A stretch of 64,000 nucleotides of DNA from Verrucomicrobiaceae bacterium (GTDB lineage: Bacteria > Verrucomicrobiota > Verrucomicrobiia > Verrucomicrobiales > Verrucomicrobiaceae): positions 3,162,001 to 3,226,000 of the forward strand of contig JADJPM010000004.1 in NCBI GenBank assembly GCA_016713245.1, in the 5' to 3' direction. A program made the translations under genes and the position numbers. Under the pieces are notes generated by a model that saw only the letters and a list, made by a program, of their open reading frames with translations, made no database searches and was not told the origin of the DNA. Positions 16,737-25,900 of this stretch are shown piece after piece; the stretch's first letter is position 1, and the number at the start of each line of letters is the position of its first letter.

Positions 16737-17354
16737 TTAAACCCCCACCAAGTCGCTTCTAGTGGCTCGCTTGGCTGGCAATGAGAGCGGCGAGCAAGGA
16801 CTTTGCGGCAAGCCGTTATTCATGATCACTTCGATCTCCTCAGGATGTGGCATTTCATTCTGGCATTCAGCTAACAAGGAAACAATATTCAGCATTGCCT
16901 CGCCGAAGAAGGCTTGAATTGATTTCTCCAGTTCCTCGTCCTTATGAGCCAGCTTTGCCAATTCGCGCATAGAATCACGCATGCCAAATGCATACATTTT
17001 GATCCTTTCCACATGGTTCATGGGCTTCCCGATTTCAATGCAGATTTGTTTACCAGTGTGAAGAGCATATCCTCTTAGTGTCTCAATATCTAGTTCGCTA
17101 TCAAGACCGCTTTCCTTCTTCGAGATGCAGCCTTGAGTGCAGCCCAGTTTCGCGGCTAGATCCTCTTGAGTTAATCCAGCAGCCATCCGGAGAGCTGCCA
17201 GTTGCCTTGTAAGGCGGGACTCCCGAGAAAGGGCCAGCATATCTTTGATCGTATCTTCGCTTGTGCCATCTTGCTTTAGCATATCGGTGACGTTTTTAAA
17301 GCGAGCTCGACCAGGTTTGATGCTGCCTTTCTTTTCCAAGGTTTCAGTGTTCAT
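16737..17354 (-). CDS. XRE-family HTH regulator/antitoxin
   Basis: 205 residues. An XRE helix-turn-helix covers about residues 48-100: RQLAALRMAAGLTQEDLAAK, LGCTQGCISKKESG, LDIETLRGYALHTGKQICIE. The C-terminal ~90 residues are helical and acidic (DEELEKSIQAFFGEAMLNIV) and unfamiliar. It is preceded by a HigB-like toxin gene on the same strand (30 bases between), so it is most likely the antitoxin and repressor of that pair in toxin-first order. The coding sequence is visibly richer in A and T than the surrounding genes, consistent with transfer. Confidence 0.75.
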   Translation of the reverse strand: MNTETLEKKGSIKPGRARFKNVTDMLKQDGTSEDTIKDMLALSRESRLTRQLAALRMAAGLTQEDLAAKLGCTQGCISKKESGLDSELDIETLRGYALHTGKQICIEIGKPMNHVERIKMYAFGMRDSMRELAKLAHKDEELEKSIQAFFGEAMLNIVSLLAECQNEMPHPEEIEVIMNNGLPQSPCSPLSLPAKRATRSDLVGV

Positions 17355-17384
17355 ATGTGACGATTTGTGGTTGGGGTGATGTGC

Positions 17385-17945
17385 CTATTGGCTTTCGACT
17401 TCGTTCCTTAAAGCATCAACGAAGTCGGAAGCCAATTTTACATCTGCTTGCTGTGTGTTTTTATTCCCAATCGTAATGAGATGCAGATCTCTCGACTCTT
17501 CCTCGGCATATGTGTATAAACGTGTTTCTTGCAATCCTTGCCCCCCTGCTTTCTGATCTACTGCTATGACTCCTTTAGGCTCGTGGTGCAAGAAACCGGC
17601 TTGCACCATTTTGGCATTCTTACTCTGATTCAATTGTTGCAAATATCTCCCTAAATTATGAAGAACCGCAACAAGTTCTCTCTTGTGGGTAGGGGGCTTC
17701 GCGCACGACGGGGCCCGCAGGCCGGGGGCCGCGGCGGGCCGGCGGAAAGGGCGGGGGGGGGGGGGGGAACAGCCCCTGGTTCTGGGCGCGGCGGGCGGCG
17801 CCGGGGCAAAGAGCCCCGGGGCCGTGCACCATCGCACAGGAGAAGGCGGGTAAAAGCGGTTTTTTCCTGGCCGAGGGGCCTTGTGCTTTTTTTCATAAAA
17901 TTTCTTATCACGTTCGAATTGGTCTGAAGGAACGATATTCCACAT
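17385..17945 (-). CDS. HigB/RelE-like toxin interrupted by a GC-rich in-frame insert
   Basis: The outer parts read as one ~120-residue toxin: MWNIVPSDQFERDKKFYEKK at the start, then RELVAVLHNLGRYLQQLN, MVQAGFLHHEPKGVIAVDQK, GLQETRLYTYAEEESRDLHL and ITIGNKN. This pattern (helical start, RLYTY..E..LHLITIG strand pair) fits HigB/RelE-type mRNA interferases. Between HK and RELV lie 66 codons of Pro/Arg/Ala-rich sequence from a G/C-dense stretch (17688-17885) that keeps the frame. The start at 17945 is chosen because the toxin-like part begins there; the frame is open 19 codons further up. The insert probably inactivates the toxin unless it is a sequence artefact. Confidence 0.6.
   Translation of the reverse strand: MWNIVPSDQFERDKKFYEKKHKAPRPGKNRFYPPSPVRWCTAPGLFAPAPPAAPRTRGCSPPPPRPFRRPAAAPGLRAPSCAKPPTHKRELVAVLHNLGRYLQQLNQSKNAKMVQAGFLHHEPKGVIAVDQKAGGQGLQETRLYTYAEEESRDLHLITIGNKNTQQADVKLASDFVDALRNEVESQ
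17688..17885. other. 198-bp GC-rich insert in toxin gene, flanked by CTTGTG repeats
   Basis: The bases between two copies of CTTGTG (17682-17687 and 17880-17885) are extremely rich in G on the plus strand, including a run of 15 G at 17753-17767 and many CCGG/GGCC stretches, unlike the AT-richer gene around it. The length (192 bases plus one 6-base repeat) is a multiple of three. It could be a real insertion with a 6-bp target duplication or a poly-G sequencing/assembly artefact. Confidence 0.55.
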
Positions 17946-18522
17946 GAAGCAATTAATATTCCAATTTGGAATGTTAGTCAACTTTTTCCGGTGAACCGCC
18001 ACTGCACTCTCGGTAGTTGAGACAGCACCGGCCCACCTCTCTTTTTTTGGCTAGCCGTGACGGGAGCGCAGGATAAGGCGGGGGAAACCAGCCCCGACAC
18101 TGCTAGGGGCCGCTTCTGTGGCAAAGGGACACCGCTGGCGTGCGGGAGGCGCATACGAGAGTTTGCCTGAAAAAAAGTGGCAACAGCAGAGTAGGAACAC
18201 CCGCGACAACCCCAGACGACAGCCAGTGGAGGAGGGTAAAAAGGCTGTCGTATCGAAAAGCCGGGGAACTGTGGAGCAGTTTCAACCAGGAATGCCTGCC
18301 GGTGAGCAAGCCGCCCGATCACTGGACCGCTGGAATGGGTTCTGAGCCGGGGGAAATCTCCCGAATGGCCTCCCGGTTTTAAAAACCGCTGGTGGATTCA
18401 ATCCGCTTACAATCCGCTTATTTTGGGGCTTTTGGTGCCTTTTCGTGCTTTCCCCTGCTTTTCGATGAATTTCACCGGATGGCGCTGAAAGCCTTGATTT
18501 TAGGGCTTTTCAGCGATTTTAG
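17946..18522. other. Gene-free stretch of the tRNA-Thr island
   Basis: No frame here has convincing protein character on either strand. Short frames such as 18118-18345 contain segments like ELWSSFNQECLPV but no family motif. The last ~140 bases before the tRNA (18380-18522) are T-rich on the plus strand and repeat AATCCGCTTA at close spacing, the sort of sequence found beside attachment sites. No integrase is visible. Confidence 0.4.
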
Positions 18523-18552
18523 AGTGGAGCCAACAGTCGGAATTGAACCGAC
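18523..18552 (+). repeat. 30-bp repeat inside tRNA-Thr 3' end (candidate att site)
   Basis: Identical to 16074-16103 and in the same orientation; covers the CCA end, acceptor strand and T arm of the tRNA-Thr gene. Together the two copies bound the 16.1-18.5 kb segment. Confidence 0.75.
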
Positions 18553-18599
18553 GACCGGCGGTTTACAAAACCGCTGCTCTACCGCTGAGCTATGTTGGC
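18525..18599 (-). tRNA. tRNA-Thr (TGT)
   Basis: Minus strand: acceptor GCCAACA pairs with TGTTGGC, the D arm contains AGCTCAGCGGTAGAGC, the anticodon loop is TTTGTAA (anticodon TGT, Thr), the T arm has GGTTCAATTCC, and CCA is encoded (18525-18527). All arms fold normally. Its 3' part is duplicated at 16074-16103. Confidence 0.95.
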
Positions 18600-18694
18600 C
18601 TAACTTTTCGGGGCGCGAGACTAGCCGCAGTCGATGATTCGGCAAATGGATTTCCACCTTGGCGGCACTTCGTGGCGTGCTAGCAATGCGGCGC

Positions 18695-19288
18695 ATGCCT
18701 TCTCTCGTCTTCGCCACGTCCAATGCCCACAAAACCCAGGAAGTCCGCGCCATGCTGCCGAGCTTTGAAATCGCCGACCTTCGCGATCACCCCGGACTGA
18801 CCTTGCCGGAGGAGACGGGCGAGACCTTTGAGGCGAATGCGATCATCAAGGCCGCAGGCGGCAGTGCTCATCTGCCGGGTGTGCTGGTGCTGGCGGATGA
18901 TTCGGGGCTGGAAGTGGATGCGCTGGGAGGCGCGCCGGGCGTGCGATCGGCCCGCTACTCGGGCGAGAAGGCGACGGATGCGAGCAATCGCGAGAAATTG
19001 AAGGTGGAACTGGCGAAGCTGGCACCGCAGGGGCCTTTCACGGGACGTTTCCGCTGCTGCATGGCTTTGGTGAAAGATGGCCAGACGCTGCATGTGGCCC
19101 ACGGCACGGTCGAGGGCACGCTGCGGCTGCAAGAGCAGGGCGAGGGCGGGTTTGGCTATGATCCCCTTTTCACGCCGGAGGGCTTCACGGATACCTTTGG
19201 CGTTTTGCCTGCGGAAACGAAGAACAGCCTAAGTCATCGCGCCCGGGCGCTGGCGAGCATGAAGGCCTGGATGGAGGCCAATCTGTGA
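18695..19288 (+). CDS. rdgB: dITP/XTP pyrophosphatase (RdgB/HAM1)
   Basis: 197 residues. The enzyme hydrolyses deaminated purine triphosphates (dITP, XTP) to monophosphates and so keeps them out of DNA and RNA. Conserved blocks are complete: FATSNAHKTQEVRAML at the start, EETGETFEANAIIKA near 40, LADDSGLEVDALGGAPGVRS near 65, RYSGEKA, GEGGFGYDPLFTPEG near 145 and the closing SHRARAL. The ATG at 18695 puts the SNAHK motif at the usual distance; an ATG at 18686 is also in frame. Its stop overlaps the start of the next gene (ATGA), so they are translationally coupled. Confidence 0.95.
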   Translation: MPSLVFATSNAHKTQEVRAMLPSFEIADLRDHPGLTLPEETGETFEANAIIKAAGGSAHLPGVLVLADDSGLEVDALGGAPGVRSARYSGEKATDASNREKLKVELAKLAPQGPFTGRFRCCMALVKDGQTLHVAHGTVEGTLRLQEQGEGGFGYDPLFTPEGFTDTFGVLPAETKNSLSHRARALASMKAWMEANL

Positions 19289-20142
19289 AACGCTTGCTGC
19301 TGCTCCATGCCGCGCTGCTGAGTGCTTGCGTGGCTCCGTTGCCGCCGCCGCCGGCTTTTCAAGAACCGATGCCCCCACCTCCGGCGATGCCGGTGGAGGC
19401 ACCGCCAGACTTCACACCGGCTCCTGAGGCTCCGGTGGAATCGCCCGCGACGAATCGCCGGGTGCGTCCATTGATGGGCGGGCAGGCATGGTTGCATGAA
19501 TTTGAGGCGGGTGGCGCTTCCTGGCAGGTGGTGGTCTTGGATGGCCGTTACAACACGCTGCGGGTGGTGGATCAACCGGACTCATGGGGAGGTGGCGGAG
19601 CGATTGATGATGTGCTCGATGCCTCGGGTGCGATCGCGGGCGTGAATGGTGGCTTTTTCTCGACGACCTTTGAGCCGCTGGGGCTGATGATCGCGCAAGG
19701 TCGGCGGACGGGTGCCTGGCAGGCAAACAAGCTTCTCACGGGATCGCTGGTCGTCTCGCAAGGGATGCCGCGTTTGGTTTGGAATGCGGAAGGTCGCCGG
19801 GAGGCGGGCGTGTCGGATTTCTTGCAAGCGGGACCGCGTCTGGTGGATGCGGGAAGGCCGATGACCAGCCTGGATCGCACGAAGAATGCGGCGCGGAGCT
19901 TCATCGCGACGAATGGCGGACGTCTGTGGGCCATCGGTGTGGTGCGCAGCACCTCGCTGGCGGAACTGGGACGCCTGCTGGCGATGCGGAGTTTGATTCC
20001 CGGCTTTGCGGTGAATCGAGCGTTGAACCTCGATGGAGGTCGCTCAAGTGCGATTCACGCGCGGCTTTCCGATGGCAGCACGATCACCGAGCCGGGCTGG
20101 TCCACGGTGCGGAACTATGTGGCGGTGGTGCCGCTACGCTGA
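19285..20142 (+). CDS. Phosphodiester glycosidase-family lipoprotein (NAGPA/DUF2233)
   Basis: 285 residues. The N-terminus MKRLLLLHAALLSAC is a lipoprotein signal with lipobox LSAC, followed by a Pro-rich linker (about 18-55). The catalytic domain shows GAIAGVNGGFFSTTFEPLGL, SDFLQAGPRLVD, RSFIATNGGRLWAIGVV and the ALNLDGGRSSAIHA signature, the conserved blocks of the phosphodiester glycosidase family (relatives of the human uncovering enzyme NAGPA and the GDGGGSS-type bacterial proteins). It is probably anchored in the outer membrane or periplasm and trims phosphodiester-linked sugars, perhaps of envelope glycans. It overlaps rdgB by four bases and converges on the histidine kinase gene (9-base overlap). 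Confidence 0.85.
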   Translation: MKRLLLLHAALLSACVAPLPPPPAFQEPMPPPPAMPVEAPPDFTPAPEAPVESPATNRRVRPLMGGQAWLHEFEAGGASWQVVVLDGRYNTLRVVDQPDSWGGGGAIDDVLDASGAIAGVNGGFFSTTFEPLGLMIAQGRRTGAWQANKLLTGSLVVSQGMPRLVWNAEGRREAGVSDFLQAGPRLVDAGRPMTSLDRTKNAARSFIATNGGRLWAIGVVRSTSLAELGRLLAMRSLIPGFAVNRALNLDGGRSSAIHARLSDGSTITEPGWSTVRNYVAVVPLR

Positions 20143-21789
20143 GCGACGCATGGCGGTGGCCACGCGATGCACGGTTTGGGTGAGCTCGCCGGCCTCGTAG
20201 GGCTTTGGCAGCACGCAGACAAAGCCGCGTTCGAGGAATACCATCTGCACCTCCTGCGTGACGCTGCCGCTGGTGCATACGATGCGGGCATCGCGGTCGA
20301 GGGCGAGAATCTCAGTGGCCGTCTCGGTGCCGTTCATGCCGCCGCGTAGGGTGAGGTCCATGAGCACGACATCGGGCGGTGTGCCAGTGCGGTAGAGGCT
20401 CTGGTAGATTTTGATGGCGTCCTGGCCGTTGTCGCATTCCACACAGTCGTAGCCGCAGCGTTTGAGGATCATCTGCGCCACGCGGCGGAGATCGTCCTCG
20501 TCATCGACGATGAGCACGGTGCCCTTGCCATGCTTGAGTGGCACGGGGGCGTTGTCAGCGGGCGCGGCGGGCTTTGCCGTGGCGGAATCATCGGCGGCAC
20601 GCAGGATGACACGGAACTCGGTGCCGAGGTTGGGCGTGGAGGAGACCCGAATGTCTCCGCCCATCTCGTCGATGAAGCGTTTGCAGGTGGTGAGACCGAT
20701 GCCATTGCCATCGGCTTTCGTGGTGAAGGACTCGCGGAAAAGCTTTTTGAGGTTCTCCGGCTCGATGCCGCAGCCGCGGTCACGCACAGTGATCTCGACG
20801 TGCGCTCCGGCGCGGAGCTGGCCATCGCCATTCGCGGGAATGGTGATGTTTTTCGAGTCCACATCCATATAGCCGCCGCAGGGCATGGCCTGGATGCCAT
20901 TGAAGACGAGGTTTTGCAGCACCTGGCTGAGCTTCACGGGATCGGCGATGGCGAGACGCAGATCGTCCGGCGCATGGACGCGGACCTGCACATTCGATCC
21001 AGCTCCGGCGAACTCCACGGAGTCGCGGATGACAATGGCGACATCGGTGGGCTCTTTCGGCTTCGGCTTGGCTTTGGAGGCGTTGACGACCTGCGAGGTG
21101 AATTGCTTCGCACGCTTCAGGCCAGCAAAGATGAGCTGGAGTTCCTGGGCGACAGGCGAATGCTCCTCCAACTGCGGCAACAGCGCAGAGAGCCGCGTGA
21201 TGGCAGGACCGATGAGGTTGTTCACGTCGTGCGTGATGCCTTGCGCCAGAGCAGCTAGGTTTTCTTTGCGGAGCTGGACGGACTGGGCGTCAAGATCATC
21301 GGCCGCTGGCGCTTTCGTCGTGGCGACCGCCTCGGTAAGCGGTTTAACGAGCACGATGAACTTGAGCAGCTTGCCCATGTCCGTGAAGACAGGGCGCACC
21401 CGCCAGTGGCAGAGCGTGGAGCCCGAGCCACCCAGCCATTGTAGGGAGGCCTCGCAGTCCGCCGCTCCGGCATTGGCGATGGCTTTGCCGAGACAAGCCA
21501 TGAGTTTCATCGCGTCGGCCTCACTGGCGGCCATTTCGGCCAGGCCCATGCCGCGAAGGCCGGTTTCCGGCTTCGCCCGGGACATCATGACGGCCTGGGA
21601 GTTCCCATAAATGACAGGCGGGCCGATTTTCGGATCGGCGGCGGTCGTTTCGACAATCATGACCCCTTCGCCAACCTGATCGAGAGAGGTTCGCAGATAA
21701 AAATTAGCCTCTTTGATCTGTTGCAGCGCTTGTTCGAGCGAGGCGAGAGCCGCTTCAGGGGCGGCGGGGAGGACGGGAGAGTCGATCAT
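20134..21789 (-). CDS. Soluble hybrid sensor histidine kinase/response regulator
   Basis: 551 residues with no membrane segments. A PAS-like sensor region occupies about 20-160 (NFYLRTSLDQVGEGVMIVET). The H box is ALAQGITHDVNNLIGPA near 200, and the HATPase_c domain has VLQNLVFNGIQAM (N box), VRDRGCGIEPENL (G1) and GNGIGLTTCKRFIDEMGGDI (G2). A C-terminal receiver follows: VLIVDDEDDLRRVAQM, phospho-acceptor Asp in DVVLMDLTLRGG, Thr/Ser in CTSGS and Lys in LPKPYEAG. All catalytic residues are present. It is cytoplasmic with unknown stimulus, and no separate output regulator lies next to it. Confidence 0.92.
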   Translation of the reverse strand: MIDSPVLPAAPEAALASLEQALQQIKEANFYLRTSLDQVGEGVMIVETTAADPKIGPPVIYGNSQAVMMSRAKPETGLRGMGLAEMAASEADAMKLMACLGKAIANAGAADCEASLQWLGGSGSTLCHWRVRPVFTDMGKLLKFIVLVKPLTEAVATTKAPAADDLDAQSVQLRKENLAALAQGITHDVNNLIGPAITRLSALLPQLEEHSPVAQELQLIFAGLKRAKQFTSQVVNASKAKPKPKEPTDVAIVIRDSVEFAGAGSNVQVRVHAPDDLRLAIADPVKLSQVLQNLVFNGIQAMPCGGYMDVDSKNITIPANGDGQLRAGAHVEITVRDRGCGIEPENLKKLFRESFTTKADGNGIGLTTCKRFIDEMGGDIRVSSTPNLGTEFRVILRAADDSATAKPAAPADNAPVPLKHGKGTVLIVDDEDDLRRVAQMILKRCGYDCVECDNGQDAIKIYQSLYRTGTPPDVVLMDLTLRGGMNGTETATEILALDRDARIVCTSGSVTQEVQMVFLERGFVCVLPKPYEAGELTQTVHRVATAMRRSA

Positions 21790-22063
21790 GGTATTTTCCG
21801 CGAAATTTGGCTCTATTAAGCGAGTCCAAATAGTTAAGTAAATCTAAATTTTCGGACAAACCTACCTTTTGAATGTCAAAAATGATAATGGAGACTTCGA
21901 GCGGCAACAAAGCCTAAAGGTACTGACGCGACCCAAGGGACTCCAAACGGCTCACCGAAGGCTGCCAACGGCTCATCCATTCCATGCCCCGTGATCAATG
22001 CATTTTGCATATGGCAAAATAGACCTTGCCACATTTGACTTCTCATCTAGCATCCGCGCCCCT

Positions 22064-22279
22064 ATGTCCAAAAATGCCGGTATCGCCAAGACGAGGAAAG
22101 CTTATTCCAAGCGGTTCAAAATAACTGCCACGGGTAAGGTGCTGCGCCGTAAACAAGGCAAGCGCCATATCCTGCAGAACAAGAGCCGTAAACGGAAACG
22201 CAACCTCGGTAAAGTCGCCCTCGTGGCGGAAGTAGATGTCAAAGCCATCAAGGCGAACATGCCGTTCTCCCATCGCTAA
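22064..22279 (+). CDS. rpmI: 50S ribosomal protein L35
   Basis: 71 residues, very basic: KTRKAYSKRFKITATGKVLR, RRKQGKRHILQNKSRKRKRN and a final KANMPFSHR match L35. The ATG at 22064 gives the family start MSKNAGIAKTRKAYSKRF, slightly unlike the usual MPKMKT. The frame is open 66 bases upstream but that part is not L35-like. The 274 bases before it (21790-22063) are relatively AT-rich and divide it from the divergent kinase gene; infC, the usual upstream neighbour, is not there. rplT follows after 119 bases. Confidence 0.96.
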   Translation: MSKNAGIAKTRKAYSKRFKITATGKVLRRKQGKRHILQNKSRKRKRNLGKVALVAEVDVKAIKANMPFSHR

Positions 22280-22398
22280 GACGACTACGGTTTCTCAATT
22301 GAAACCACGATGAATCTGCCTGATCCCCTCCGGGATCTTCGAACAGGTGAGGCAGACCATCGCTACCCAAACAACAGCCTGATCATAGACAAAGACAC

Positions 22399-22773
22399 AT
22401 GCCAAGAGCCACCAACGCCCCCGCCAGCAGGAAGCGCCGCAAGCGCGTGCTGGCAAAAGCCAAAGGATTCCGCGGATTTCGCAGCACGCACTTCCGCTAT
22501 GCCAAGGACGCCGTCCGCAAGGCCGAAACCTACGCCACCCGCGACCGCAAGGCCAAGAAGCGCAGCTTCCGCAACCTCTGGGTCCAGCGCATCAATGCAG
22601 CCACCCGCCCCCTCGGCCTGAGCTACTCCCGATTTATGGAGGGCCTCAAAGCCGCCGGCATCACCCTTGACCGCAAAGTCCTCGCCGACCTCGCCGTCAA
22701 GGACGCCGCCGCCATCGAAGCCCTCGTCCAGCAGGCCAAGGCCGCGCTCGAACAGAAGGCTGCCAAGGCATAA
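22399..22773 (+). CDS. rplT: 50S ribosomal protein L20
   Basis: 124 residues. MPRATNAPASRKRRKRVLAK, AKGFRGFRSTHFRYAKDAVR, RKAKKRSFRNLWVQRINAA and LSYSRFMEGLKAAGITLDRK are the standard L20 blocks. L20 binds 23S rRNA early in 50S assembly and in many bacteria represses its own operon. The 119-base rpmI-rplT spacer contains a small GATCCC-CTCC-GGGATC hairpin (around 22322-22335) but no clear L20 leader fold. The C-terminus has an Ala/Lys-rich tail. A strong intrinsic terminator follows. Confidence 0.97.
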   Translation: MPRATNAPASRKRRKRVLAKAKGFRGFRSTHFRYAKDAVRKAETYATRDRKAKKRSFRNLWVQRINAATRPLGLSYSRFMEGLKAAGITLDRKVLADLAVKDAAAIEALVQQAKAALEQKAAKA

Positions 22774-22804
22774 ACGGCGGACCATCTTCTCTTTGAAACA
22801 AGCT

Positions 22805-22838
22805 GACCGGAGCCTAACAAGGCTCCGGTCTTTTTTTT
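22805..22838 (+). terminator. Intrinsic terminator after rplT
   Basis: A perfect 10-bp stem GACCGGAGCC / GGCTCCGGTC with loop TAACAA is followed by eight T (22831-22838). It ends the rpmI-rplT operon. Confidence 0.93.
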
Positions 22839-22912
22839 CGTTGATCGGAAAACGATTGCCTTAGGGACGGGTATTTGATGCAATCGGCTGAATATCCAAC
22901 CCTCCGCATCCC

Positions 22913-25900
22913 ATGACCCGCACACGACTCTTTTGGACGGCACTCAGTGTTTTTGCCCTGGCCGTCTGGCTAATGACACGCCCCTCACATGAGGAAGCTT
23001 CTGGCGTGGCCTCTTCTTCCTCAGGAGGTCGCTCAACAGCCGTTGCCGTGGAGGCAACCTCTGGGCAAGCCCCCCTCTCGCCGCCTTCACCGGCCACCCC
23101 TTCATCATCTTCAAACGCGAGCCTGATCACCACCGGGCAACTCGCGACGGCGAGCACCCTTCAGACTCCTGCGGCCGCATCACGCACGGGGACCGCTTCA
23201 ACAGCGAATTCCGGCTTCGTTTCGCTACCTCCCGAGGCGATGAAAGCGGCGCTGCTGAGCCAGAAGCGTGACCTGAGTGATCCCGACCAGCGGGCTGAAC
23301 TGGTGCGGCAGTTGAAGGCCATCGAAGACGCCGAACTGCGGACGGCCCATGAGAAGGCAAGGAAGCTGGGGCTTCCGATCGAAGGTGACAAGCCGGGAGG
23401 CGGACGCTTCGCTCTCGTCGGCTTTGACGGAGACCGGCCGTTGTATCATGAGACGGAGAATGTGAACGCGGCCATCAGCACGGCGGCAAACCTCGTGCGC
23501 TCCACCGCCCCCTACAATGTGGACGGCACCGGCTGGAAGATGGGACTTTGGGAGGCCGGGGGCATCCCGCGTGTGACGCATCAAGAGTTCGCCACCTCGC
23601 GAATCACGGTGCGCGACGGCTACACCATCGTCTCCGACCACGCGACGCATGTGGCAGGCACACTGGCCGCGACAGGTGTGAATGCCTCGCTACGCGGCAT
23701 GGCGCCCGGTTTGCTGATTGATGCCTATTCGTCCGGCAGCGAGATTTCGGAGATGACCTCCGCGGGTGCCGCCTACAGTGGCGAGCCGGGCAAGATTTAC
23801 GTCTCGAATCATTCCTACGGTTACGACATCGGCTGGGATGACGGGGCCTGGGACGGGCTTTTCTCGGACAATGGAAACGCGGCGGATGACATTGAACCGT
23901 TCTTTGGCCGGTATAATTCCAGCAGTGTCACCCTGGACGCCATGCTGGTGAACCTTCCGTATTACCTGCCGTTCTATTCTTCCGGGAACCAGCGCAACGA
24001 CGGTCCGCCTGCCACGGGAGCGACCTGGACGCACTCCACCACGGGGCTGACCTACACCTACGATCCCGCGCAGCACCCGGCAGGCGATGGGGTGTATAAG
24101 CTGGGCTACGACAATCTCGACTACACCAAGACCTGCAAAAACATCATGACCATGGGAGCGGTGAACGACGCGGTGAGCGGTGGAGTGCGCAGCCCGGCGA
24201 CCGGCACCATCACGGATTTCAGCTCCACCGGCCCGGCGGATGACGGACGCATCAAGCCGGATGTGGTGGCCAATGGTGCCAGCCTGCTCTCAGCCGGCAT
24301 GAGCAGTGACACGGCGAGCTACAGCTCCAGCGGCACGAGCATGTCGAGTCCAAACGGCGCAGGCTCCGCGATGCTGCTTGTCGATTACTATGGTGATCGC
24401 TTTCCAGGCCAGTTCATGCGGGCGAGCACGCTGAAGGCGCTCATCATTCACACGGCGGATGACATCGGAAATCCAGGCCCGGACTATTTTTACGGCTGGG
24501 GGCTCATCAATACGAAAGCGGCCGCGGATCACATCAAGCGCCAGGCGGACAATGCGGGCTACAACGGCATGATCGAGGCCTCTTTGACCGCGGCAGAGCC
24601 TTCGGACACCTACAGCTTCACCTGGAATGGCAGCGATGCCATCCGCGTGACGATTTGCTGGACCGATCCGGCGGGACCGCCGGTCAATGCGCACGACGAC
24701 AGGGCCAAAGATCTCGTGAATGACCTCAATGTGAGCGTCTCGGGTCCCGGCGGCACCACACATTTGCCGTTTGTCATGCCTTACGTGGGTGACTGGACGA
24801 ATGCGAAGCTCTCTGCGAACGCGACGACGGGTGTAAATACCGTGGACAATGTGGAGCAGGTGCTCATCGCCACTCCACCGGCCGCGGGGCTCTACACGAT
24901 CACGGTGAATCACGCGGACTCGCTCAGCGGCGGGGCTCAAAACTACTCACTCATCATCTCCGGGCAGACCACGGACTCGCTGGGCGTCTCACCGGCGGAT
25001 TCATTCCTCGCGGCGGGGGCCGCGGGAGGACCATTCACGCCTTCGAGCAAGGAGTACACGCTCTCCAACCTCGGCGGAGCCTCGCTCAACTGGACGGCTG
25101 CCGCCAACCAAGCCTGGGTGAGCCTTTCTCCAGCGAGCGGGACCTTGGATATTGGTGAAAGCATTACCGTGACCGCCAGCCTTACCGCGGCGGCAAACTC
25201 GCTGCCCAGCGGCAATCACAACGCCACGCTTACCTTCACGAACACCACCAGCGGCTCCACCATCACTCGCGGAGCAGTGTTGAGCGCCGGACGAAGTTTC
25301 CTCAGCTTCAATCTCGACACCAATCCAGGGTGGACCACGACCGGTCAGTGGGCCTTTGGTGCCCCTGGTGGCACGAGCGGTGATCCGACGGCGGCGAAAA
25401 CCGGCAGCAACGTGTATGGCTACAACCTCGCTGGCGCTTACACGAACTCCATGCCCGCCTACTCGCTCACGACGACGGCGCTGAACTGCACGGGCAAGGA
25501 AAACGTGAGCCTCGGCTTCTGGCGCTGGCTCGGCATCGAGTCCTCTTCTTTCGACCAGGCCAGCGTGCAGGTGAGCAAGGACGGCACGAACTGGAACACC
25601 ATCTGGGCGCACAGCGGCGGCAGCTTCACCGATTCCGCCTGGACCTACTTTGAATACGACATCTCAGCCACCGCCGATGACCAGCCGACAGTCTTTGTGC
25701 GCTGGGTGATCGGCCCCACGGACGGCAGTGTGACCTACCCAGGCTGGAACATCGACGACATCGTGCTGCTCGGCGACACCATCCCACCGCAGCCGGAGAT
25801 CGTCCTGCATGACGGTGCCACCACCGCCGCGCCGCAGATCACCGATGAGCAGGCGGAGGTCATCGACTTTGGCTTCACATCGGGTGGTGTGCCGGTCACA

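Noticed and set aside
17946..18522. Searched for an integrase remnant beside tRNA-Thr
   Set aside because: Fragments such as ELWSSFNQECLPV do not show the R-H-R-Y residues of tyrosine recombinases in any frame.
18392..18637. Small frame containing EPTVGIEPTTGGLQNRCSTA
   Set aside because: This peptide is the well-known false translation of a tRNA gene; here it crosses tRNA-Thr. The similar EPTVGIEPTHRS frame at 15082-16266 comes from the tRNA fragment at 16074.
21790..22398. Searched for infC and an L20 autoregulatory leader
   Set aside because: No IF3-like frame precedes rpmI, and the rpmI-rplT spacer shows only a short hairpin, too little for a leader call.
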